Source: Dasypus novemcinctus (lineage: Eukaryota; Chordata; Mammalia; Cingulata; Dasypodidae). From it: DNA of 64,000 nt. The stretch lies in NCBI RefSeq assembly GCF_030445035.2, contig NC_080683.1, positions 118,963,225-119,027,224 of the forward strand, in the 5' to 3' direction. Positions within the stretch are counted from its first letter, which is position 1. Each line of letters opens with the position of its first letter. Both the position numbers and the translations under genes were made by a program. The notes below the pieces were generated by a model. It was not told where the DNA came from. It saw only the letters and a program-made list of their open reading frames with translations, and ran no database searches. Below are positions 56,245 to 64,000 of this stretch, one piece after another.

Positions 56245-56366
56245 AGTGAGACTTGGTTTTCTTTTTGTTGCTGTTTGTGTGGTTTTTAGGAGGTACCAGG
56301 GATTGAACCTAAAACCTAATATATGGGAAGCAGGCACTCAACCACTTGAGTGACATCTGCTACCCA
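56245..56366 (-). mobile_element. DAS-type SINE monomer, antisense (second of pair)
   Basis: The tail complement 'gtgagacttggttttctttttgttgctgtttgtgtggttttt' leads into 'aggaggtaccagggattgaacctaaaacctaatatatgggaag', then 'caggcactcaaccacttgagtgacatctgctaccc'. It shares rare variants with the neighbour, exactly 120 bases away, which suggests a local duplication rather than two unrelated insertions, although a dimeric source is also possible. Confidence 0.88.
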
Positions 56367-57124
56367 TGGAAAACTTCTATTTTTAATAGCAATTTTCTCT
56401 GCTTGGTATGCTTAAACAACTTACAATTTCTAAGTAGTCTTTTTTTTTTTTTCCATCTGACTCTTTGAGAAACAAAAGGTAGACTCTAGAAGAGGAGGGG
56501 TTAGAAATCCTGAGCAGGGAGGAAGCTGCTCACCGTAGCCTCGTTCTGGCTCAAGCTATCTCTTCTTTTTTTCTTTTTTGTGATGGGTGGGGACTTCTCT
56601 TGGGGAACAATGCAGGGTGAACTAAATGAAATTTTGGCAACTGGGTCTCCAAAGACAGGTAAGTATAAGCCTCTAAGCTTCCCTTTTCCCTGACAAAGGT
56701 GGCTCAGAAGATAATAACCTGCCTTGGTTTTTGGTGCCAGTTCAACTTCCACCCACTTGTACTTGAAAGCAGAACTTCAAGGTACTCTACCACAGAAACC
56801 AGAAAGCAACCTTTGAGTAGTAATTCCAGAAGAGCAACAGGATGCATTCTCATTAGCTGAACGACTAAGTTTAAATACACCGATCCAAGAATTATACGAT
56901 TGGAGTGGAGGGTGCATTTCTGACTTTCTGATGCCTCAAGCTTAGAGATGGTCATTTTCTTTTATGTTCTCCTTTCATCAGTGACTGGAACGTGAAGTAC
57001 AAGTGCAGGTGTTAAGGAGCAAGTGTTCCTCTTGGAGTAGGTGCAGTTGTCACATGATGGCTCCCCAAAGAGCTGCAATCGGAGGGGACATAAAATGAGG
57101 CTGCTTTGCAGTGGTGTGTGTCCC
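56367..57124. other. No gene seen; unique sequence
   Basis: A T13 tract near 56439-56451. No repeat or exon could be supported. Confidence 0.4.
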
Positions 57125-57300
57125 ATGTGAGTAGAAAGATTCTGTGTTCTGGTCTTAGAGAGATTTGGGGTCAAAGCCTTCCTTCACTACATTCTAGCTC
57201 TGTGACCCTGGGCAAATTTCTTAGCTTTGTAACTTTCCATTTCCTTTCCTGTAACAGGAGACGTAGAGCTGTTGTGGAACCGGCCCATATGCCGTGGCTG
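57125..57300 (+). mobile_element. MIR SINE fragment (sense)
   Basis: 'ttctggtcttagagagatttggggtcaaagccttccttcactacattctagctctgtgaccctgggcaaatttcttagctttgtaactttccatttcctttcctgtaacaggagacgtagagctg' carries the MIR tRNA-like half and core. The core word 'ctagctctgtgaccctgggcaaa' is well kept. Confidence 0.82.
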
Positions 57301-57696
57301 GCACATGGCATTGATTTCCTCGTCTTGGGGCAGGCACCTTCTTCGTGGGAAGTGGCTAACTGGGCTGGAGGATGAGAAGATGCCTCTTGGACGTTGACTT
57401 GATTGCTGCAGTAGATGGAGATAGCAGATCTGTGAGTTGGAGAGTGTGTGGATTGGGGGTGGTGTTGATACTCACCAAGGATGACGGACTTTTGTGCCAA
57501 CCCATTAGAAGTATGCTAGGGCATTTTGTCTCTCCCCTTTTTCAATGTCTTGTAAGACTGTCTGTAAAGAAGTCAATTAGGCTGGTGCGGTGCCAGCCCG
57601 TGGCCTCCGCCATCCAAGTGACAAGTTGATAGAGTCATCAATCATTTGTTATTACCTTTGGCATAATATCCAGGAAAAAGAACTGAACTGGGTGTT
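57301..57696. other. No gene seen
   Basis: Unique sequence. The minus frame 57171-57500 overlaps the MIR and is not a gene. Confidence 0.4.
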
Positions 57697-57830
57697 CTCA
57701 GGAGAAGGATCCATTCCACAAATACATATTGGATGCCTGTTCTGGAGCTCTAGGCACTGTGCCCTGTGTTCCAGATACAAAGAAGAGGAAAAAACCAACA
57801 TTACAGAGCTCAGTGAGGCTAGTGCAGTAG
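57697..57830 (-). mobile_element. L2 LINE 3' end (antisense)
   Basis: 'ccattccacaaatacatattggatgcctgttctggagctctaggcactgtgccctgtgttccagatacaaagaagaggaaaaaaccaacattacagagctcagtgaggc' follows the complement of the L2 3' tail order ('caacaaatatttattgagcgcctactatgtgcc', 'ggatac'). Confidence 0.65.
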
Positions 57831-58544
57831 TTCTCTGCTGGAATCCAAGGATTCCCAGGCATTGAAAGATCTAGAAGAACTCTACTTCTTTTTGCTTTTG
57901 TTTCAATAATGACTTTCTGGAAAGTTATTTTACTAGGTAGAAAGATGAAATGTTTTTTATTGCAAGAATTCATGTCCAGAGGATATATTCAAAAAATAAG
58001 AATTAAGTTTCTCAATCTGGTGTCTAGGAATCTTCAAGAAGTTTCCTTTCATCCTAAGTACAGACATCAAAGATCTGAGTTCGTGGCCTCCCCAAGTCCA
58101 AGTGAGGAGAGTGGTCTTAGCCAAGACACTCATTTAAACCTGTGGGCTGTGGGCACTTCCTCCCAAATAAGGGGCCTGGACCAGGTGATCTGGGAAGCTT
58201 TTCTAGCATTAAGAGTGGATGCCTATGTCTTTCCCCCAACTGGAATTGTAACCTGGATTTCTTTGTAGTTTCTGATTCATTGTGGAAAGTGCTAGCTAGA
58301 CATCAGATCTGTTTTAATCCTGTCTTTAGAAATGATTGCTAGGAAGAGGCTAATGAACCATTTTCCTTCTTTGTGTGTTAGACCTTCCATCTGGACATAG
58401 GAATGCTAACTTAAAAAAATACTTAAAAAAATAAGCGATACGAGATGATAGAAGAATTTTGAAAAATGCAGCAGCAAAGTTACAAAGTCGGGCCTTGTGG
58501 TGATGCAAGCGAGAGGACTGGCTACTGCCTCTAGGCAAATTAGT
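57831..58544. other. No gene seen; possible ancient repeat pieces
   Basis: Around 58000-58230 ('tttctcaatctggtgtctaggaat') there is a hint of an old DNA-transposon or LTR remnant, but I cannot name it. Confidence 0.3.
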
Positions 58545-58800
58545 CAGGATGGCATGGGTTATGCTGCAGTAACAAAGACCCCAAAGATCCATTTGTGCTA
58601 CAAGTCAGCATGGGCTCTTGGGGGCTCTGCTCGTTGAAATCCCTGAACCAGGGGCCTGGAAGTGCAGTCAGACATACACCCGATACCTCAGGAGACTGAA
58701 GGGCATGTGGCCACTTGCACACTGACTTTCAGTCACACTTCATTGGCTAATGAGAGTCAGGGGCTATATTGAGTCCTTAGGGGGCAGACAATAGCAGTTC
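58545..58800. mobile_element. Ancient interspersed repeat, class uncertain
   Basis: 'gtcaggatggcatgggttatgctgcagtaacaaagaccccaaagatcc' followed by 'gcatgtggccacttgcacactgactttcagtcacacttcattggctaatgagagtcaggggc' resembles an old mammalian repeat that begins 'ggctaggttatgctgcagtaacaaa' and whose later part speaks of 'cattggccagaactagtcacatgg'. I cannot give the family. Confidence 0.45.
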
Positions 58801-59690
58801 TACCTAGTGATGCAAAGGGGAATGTCTGGAATATTTGCGAAATTATGATATTAGGTCTTCATCACAAATGTAACAGCATTGAACACACTCATGTTTAAAT
58901 TTGGAGAATAAAATCCATGTGATGACTGCTGGTAGTGATCATTCAAGGGCAAAACAATGTACACACCAAGTTGATTTTGGATTTGAGCACATGCTGTTCT
59001 CAGAAGAGCGGGTGTTCCTGGAGAGGGTGAAGGAAGAGAAGGAGGATATCTGGCAGATGCTGGTTGGTGGGTTGCTCTTGGTAGGAAATTGGCAGGTGAG
59101 AATACTAAGCAAGGAGAATGTTTGGAAGGAACAAAGCAGAATGAACTGGGGTTAAAGTTCATGGAGCATGAAAGAACACGGGTAGAGTTGTGATCAAAGG
59201 AACAAGTGGTTTATGACAGAGCTTCTTACGATGGACTCAGAAGTAGAAGCCATGTTTGTGTTTAGGGTAGAAGGATCCCGTGTGCAACACGGGGAATTAG
59301 GTGAGGAGTGAAAGGAATGTGTTGGGATGAAAGAGCTGGAAGAGCAGCAAAGTTTCTGGAGGAAGTAGGGTGGATGCGCAAATATCCCAGGTGGGTCATG
59401 CACATTAGCTTTGCTGGGGTGTACCTTAACATTTGGTGCTTACTGAGATTGCCCCACACAGCTCACTCTAACCCAGCAGAATGAAGGAAAATCCTGCAAG
59501 AGAGGGCTATTTTAATCAAAACATGTAATTAGTTGATTACCTGCTTTGTAGAGGTAACGACAACTTTGCTTTAATGTGGGTATTTTGGCATCGGTCTGGG
59601 AGGTGAAGAGTTCTAAATAGAGCTGCTTTAATATTTCCTCTGAATCCAGTGTTCTCAGAAGAACATCACAATTTTGGGTAAGATAATATT

Positions 59691-59862
59691 AATTCCCAAA
59701 TCACCAAAAACTTATATCAGCTATATAAATAAAAAACACTATAAACAAATACATGTTTGAACAAAGCTAAAAATATATTTATATGTTTAATATATACATA
59801 CAAACAAATATATAAATTCATATATAAAAAAATTGAAATATAAATATGATCAGTTGTTCAGT
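59691..59862. repeat. AT-rich low-complexity block
   Basis: Runs of A, T and AATATATA-type words with little else. No specific element recognised. It could unpair easily or bind AT-hook type proteins, which is inference only. Confidence 0.6.
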
Positions 59863-60793
59863 GCTGACCTGGCTGGAGAAGTCTGTATTTACCCCGTTTT
59901 AGATTGTTTTTTCACTTTTGCCCTTAACACTGGTGTGCCTCGAGAATCTACTAGCATGGAAATAAAGGTGAAGAAAAAGCAGCACATGGCCATCCAGAAA
60001 AGATGGAAATAGGTGGAAAGAAGGAAAAAAATCCTCAAGTGTGATACCATCTTTTTAAATGACTGGTCATGATTTGGGGTAGCATAAATCAGAAGAAAAA
60101 CTTGATATTTAAAAAATAATACAGTGGTACCTAACATTCTAACATACATTGGGAATGCAGTGGAAATGAACTTGGTGTGGAGAAAAAGCATCCCAGAAGA
60201 CGCACAAGCATGGGCACGTGGTTTGGTGAATCACTCTCATGCCTGAGAGACGGAAAATGCAATCCAAGGCGCTAACGCCGAAAGCACAGGCAGCAAGCTC
60301 CTTGCCTGAGTTACTATGTCTCTGCTCCAAAGGCATCCTGCTACTGGATGCCACGGCAGTCAAGAAGTGGAGTGAATGATTGGAAAGAATGTTCTCTGGC
60401 TGTTTGATCAAGGTTGACTTCAGGTCCTGCCCCTGACCATCTACAGAACCACAGGTGGACTGAAAACCAAGACAAGGCTACTAATGGTAGCAGTGAGGAT
60501 GGAGGCCTGGCCCCCTGCGATGGGAGGGAAGCACCCCCCGGAGAAGGAAAAAGAGCCCTGCAGTGATGCAGAGGAGAGCCAGCATTCGGTGGTTACCCTC
60601 TCCCTCATGCTTCTGCTGCCATGTTCTCATCTTGGGGACTTCCTGTGGCCCTCAGTGGCCATGGCGCTTGCATTCGGCGTGCGGCTCTCCACCTAGGCGA
60701 ACACTCTGCTGCTCAGTAAATCCCCCGTGCTGCCAGGGAGAATGGTGTTGTCAAGACAAGGGGTGAAAGCCCAGGGCGTTGTTGGGTTGCTGG

Positions 60794-60862
60794 GTTGTGT
60801 GTGTGCATGTACCTGTGTGTGTGTGCACGTGTGTACATGTGCTCACGCACCTCCATATGGGG
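60794..60862 (+). repeat. (TG)n-rich tract
   Basis: Interrupted TG repeats mixed with TGCACG and TACATG words ('gtgtgtgtgcatgtacc' and 'tgtgtgtgtgcacgtg'). The alternation of purine and pyrimidine could favour Z-DNA, as inference. Confidence 0.72.
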
Positions 60863-60953
60863 AAAAAAGCATGAAGGACTCACAGCTGTGGAGCCAGAGT
60901 TCATGGTCGGGAAGGCCCGGCGGGGGCTGAGGGATGGTCTTTCCTCCCTGCAG

Positions 60954-61130
60954 CTGGAGATATGGCCTATCGTGTGCTGGACAAGAACTCCGACAACTCT
61001 GCCTGCAGTCACACTGTTCTCCGAGGGCCGGATGCTGCAGCTGTGGACAGCCCTCGGGCCGGGGGGCCCCGAGACCCTGTGGGTTGGATGCCCACGGCGG
61101 TGGGGCAGGCTTATCAGGTCGGCCAACCTG
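60954..61130 (+). other. Candidate exon, 177 bp, all three frames open
   Basis: The acceptor tract 'gatggtctttcctccctgcag' ends at 60953, and the donor GTAGGT follows base 61130. The length is a multiple of three. Each of the three forward frames is open over the exon, so the reading frame cannot be chosen. The GC content is higher than its surroundings. I recognise no domain. The most economical reading is a chance splice pair in a GC-rich patch, and the alternative is a real exon of an unidentified gene or long RNA. Confidence 0.25.
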
Positions 61131-63495
61131 GTAGGTCCGGTTGGCAGAGAATATTTTCTTCTCTCTTCACTTTGGTTGTTTACTCAGTGAAAGGGACTCC
61201 ACCCTTCCTGCAAGCTGGGACGCTTTCTTTGATACTCTGTATGGCTACTGTACCTCCACTTTCAATGACATTAAATCCTATTACAATCACTTTCTCATAA
61301 CAAATCCTCTTTGACACCTGAAAAGCTCAGCTCCCATGGGCGTAGTGTTAGGCTGTCAAAATAAAACACCGAAGGGTCCTACTAGAATTGCAGTAGTGTG
61401 CAGAGTGTGCTTGGAAAAAATTCAGCATAGGGGCTTTACGCACGGAGTTTGCGTTCAATTCTGCTGGTAAAAGAGAAAAAAGTTAGTCTAAGTCATTCAC
61501 TGGTTTATAAACCAATAAACCAGTGGCCTTAATTCGGTGATTTTAAATCCATGCGACGTTATGTTAAAATGCTTTCTCTTGGAAAGCTCTTCTTTCAGGA
61601 GCGAGGTCCAGAGTTCCAGATTATTAGCATTACAATGCCAACTGTGGAGCAAAGCGTTCTTCACCCGGACAGAACAAAGCCACAGCGCATGGGAGGGTTG
61701 TGTTCTCTCGCTTGCTTGATCGACTGTCTCCATGCTCGAGGTGGGTTGCCTAAACCATGCGCAAGCTCCGAATTCATACTATTCACATTTCTTTTCTTGT
61801 GCAACGGACACAGTAGGTCCTCCTTTTCTGCCATGATTACGTTTGTCTGACATCTGCAAGTCTAGCTTGGCAGTCTGTTGCCATGTTCCATTTCTTCAGG
61901 TTCCATTCCACGGGGTTTGTTGCTATTTTGGGGCAGCCCATCATTTTGAGGAACACGCTCAGGGTCCAGGGAGGGTCAGGGGTGTCTGAGGAAGGGGAGG
62001 CACTTGGGCAGAGGCACCTTTTCTGTGTCAGCGATGCTCATTGCTTGTTCATATGAACAACTTTGAGGTCCATCCTGGGCTATGACGACCCTTTGTGGAT
62101 TAGCCGGTGGGCGAGTGTCCTCCTGGTTAATCACTTCCCATCCCCAGTGATCTCTCCATCCCCAAAATAACCAAAGAGTTACCGTCACTTCTATTATTTT
62201 TTCCACTGGGCTAGGGACATATGAGTAATGCCACAGCTCTGTATCAATCAGAATGATTAAACTGCCTCTTTTCTTTTTGACTCTTTCCCTTCAGTTGCCA
62301 GGTTAGTGTCGGGCCATGCACGTGTGCCTCTGTGACTCTGGCGTTTGCTTCTCTTCCTTGGGGAACATGAGCAGGACTCTGATGACTGGTTGCCATGCAC
62401 AACACGCAGGCTTCTGCAGTGACCTGGGAAAGGTAGAGCTCTCCACTCTCGTGATGAGGCATGGTTCAGGCCCATCTTTCCAGCTGAGGGTAATGTGAGC
62501 TGGAATGGGTCACAGAGGCCCTGGCAGCTGGCTTAACCTGTTTATATAAAGACGGAACTCAGCCAGTGATTAAGAGAGCCACCTCCTACTGGTTGGTTTT
62601 GGAGTGGAGCCCAGAATTTTCCATGGAGATAGCTTTTAAAAGTCAGGTCAGCATCTCCAAGAAAGATAAGGACACACAAGCAAGTCCTTGTGGATTTCCT
62701 TGTCTTAGCACCCCCACTGTTCAGCCAGGCTTGGAATGAATAGACTTGACCAATGAAATGCCGCCTCCGGGTTTAGCTCCATGAAAGGATCACTCTTCTT
62801 GGAGGGATCTTGTGGGCTGAGGATTAGGTGGATCTGCTTAAGCCAAGCTTAGCATTTAATAGCCTGTGTTTGGCCTTGGCCATCAGTTCTGAAATGCTTC
62901 CGGGTTGACTGGTCAGAGATAAGATCTGACATTTGATTTGGAGTCAGGACATTTGATATGGGGGGTGTTTATGAATGGTGGGTAGGGACAGCGTTGAATG
63001 TGATTAAAGACAATTGCTCCTAAGTTTAAAGCAGGGAATAAAGATACAGGAAGTGGAGGGGTGAGCAGGGAGGGGGAGTGGAGGAACAAGGACCTGCTGG
63101 AAACCTTCCACGGAGAAGCAAAGGACGGGGCTTCAGAGGTCCCTCACCCTCGAAGAAATCACGTTCCCGCAAAACTGAAGAAAATGCTTTCGGGTCACGG
63201 TGTGATTTGTGGATGCAGAGGAATCCTTCTACTGGATTGGGTTTCGGCTCTCTATTTTTATTTAGTTAGTAAGCGCCGCCTATTCCTTTATTAAGTTTTC
63301 TATCTGGCTGCTTAGCATGAAGAGAAGTATGGCAACGCCGAAGTACAGCGTGAATTGGAGTCTTTATTACGAGCAGCAAAGTGGTGATTGGGGAGTGGGG
63401 GCGGCCTTCCTGCCCTCCGGTTTGTAACTTCCAGAGGTTAAAAAAAAAAAAAGAACATCCCACTTTTATAAAAGGAAAAGAAAAATCCTTTGCAT
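61131..63495. other. No gene seen; unique sequence
   Basis: No repeat named with confidence in this interval. Frames of up to 112 codons on both strands. The segment 62500-62800 has no coding signal. Confidence 0.4.
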
Positions 63496-63519
63496 AGATT
63501 ATTATATAAATAATAATCT
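63496..63519. repeat. Perfect AT-rich inverted repeat, 10-bp arms
   Basis: agattattat (63496-63505) and ataataatct (63510-63519) are exact complements with a four-base loop. It may form a small cruciform. Such sequences arise by chance in AT-rich DNA. Confidence 0.8.
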
Positions 63520-64000
63520 TCTTAACAAGTATGGCAGTTCTTTTTTTTTCTCGAAGCACAAAGAGTTATTGTGTGATTTATGTGAAAAGGTTATATAACT
63601 GTACTCTGTTACTTTAAATAGTGTTTTTTTAAAAATTTAAACTGCCAACTTCTTCATCACCAGCAAAGAAAAAAATGCCTATTTGCTAAGCACAAAGGTA
63701 ATTTCAAAGGACTGTAATTAGCTCATGATAACTCTATCTTCTCTGATGTGTTTGCGGCTGAACCAGAGGAGAAATGGGCTTTATTTCTTTGTTGCATCTA
63801 CACGGTGGCACCTGCAGTGTGTCAGCTCAGTGAGAACCAGGGAGGGAGAAAGGTTGACGCATCACACTCGGTCAGAGGAGAGCTACGGATGTCAGAAGGT
63901 AATGGATCTTGCAGTTTTCTTTTGGCTTCGTCTTTTCATAAACATGAGGAGGTCTCCATGTGCTCTCACTTGTGGTCCTGAAATGGTCCTTCGTTTCCAA
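63520..64000. other. No gene seen; AT-rich to the window end
   Basis: A 77-codon frame at 63748-63981 has no convincing acceptor. A GTAATG after 'gtcagaag' (63899) could act as a donor but lacks a partner. Confidence 0.35.

Larger units (their letters stand above)
58801..60953. other. No gene seen; includes AT-rich block and GT tract
   Basis: 59691-59860 is strongly AT-rich with short TATATA words. A GT-rich strip lies at 60794-60862. Frames are short and on both strands. A pyrimidine tract ending in CAG sits at its right end (60938-60953). Confidence 0.4.

Overview
This window is mammalian nuclear DNA from a xenarthran, most probably an armadillo. The diagnosis rests on tRNA-derived SINEs of the DAS type, first described in Dasypus. 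They carry a tRNA-like head with A and B boxes followed by a 'gacccatatgg/agctggcccac' body (DAS-III), or they are short heads with an A-rich tail, often as dimers. The SINEs occur on both strands together with a lineage-type L1 3' end and long terminal repeats (LTRs) of ERVL-MaLR type. The ancient eutherian background (MIR, L2, L1M, a hAT-Charlie element) is also present. Nothing bacterial, viral-exogenous or plasmid-like was seen.

No complete protein-coding gene can be supported. Open reading frames are short, overlap in several frames, and the longest ones fall in SINE/LTR sequence or in GC-rich patches where stops are rare by chance. Two stretches look like single internal exons (54027-54157 and 60954-61130), each with a good acceptor and donor. 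One stretch (6181-6564) looks like a decayed open frame ending beside a poly(A) signal. None was recognised as a known family. The window is therefore best read as intergenic or large-intron sequence.

Layout: 0-5.4 kb is AT-rich with a MIR, an antisense L1M 3' end and an ancient palindromic repeat. 5.4-8.3 kb holds two DAS SINEs, the decayed open frame and a young L1 3' end with a 17-bp target-site duplication (TSD). 8.3-17.3 kb is mostly unique, with GC-rich patches at 8.6-9.5, 13.8-14.7 and 15.1-15.4 kb, an old L1 fragment, L2 and a DAS dimer. 17.3-18.2 kb is a MaLR-type LTR split by a DAS-III SINE. 18.2-26.4 kb is mostly unique with MIRs and a repeat-poor block (21.6-24.2 kb) that is a good candidate for conserved regulatory DNA. 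26.4-27.0 kb is an intact solo LTR. 27-40 kb is mostly unique with scattered MIR, L2 and DAS, microsatellites and a GC-rich patch at 35.8-36.6 kb. 40-51 kb is the repeat-dense core: an old L1 split by a young L1, three MaLR-type LTRs, a 123-bp perfect tandem duplication, a hAT element, a DAS dimer, a three-SINE nest and another DAS-III. 51-64 kb holds a solo LTR, MIR/L2, a duplicated DAS pair, the two candidate exons and AT-rich sequence.

The strongest results are structural: several insertions can be dated relative to one another because one element splits another, and six carry readable TSDs. I found no sequence that supports a new biological system. All repeat names come from recognising consensus-like stretches by eye, not from a RepeatMasker run.
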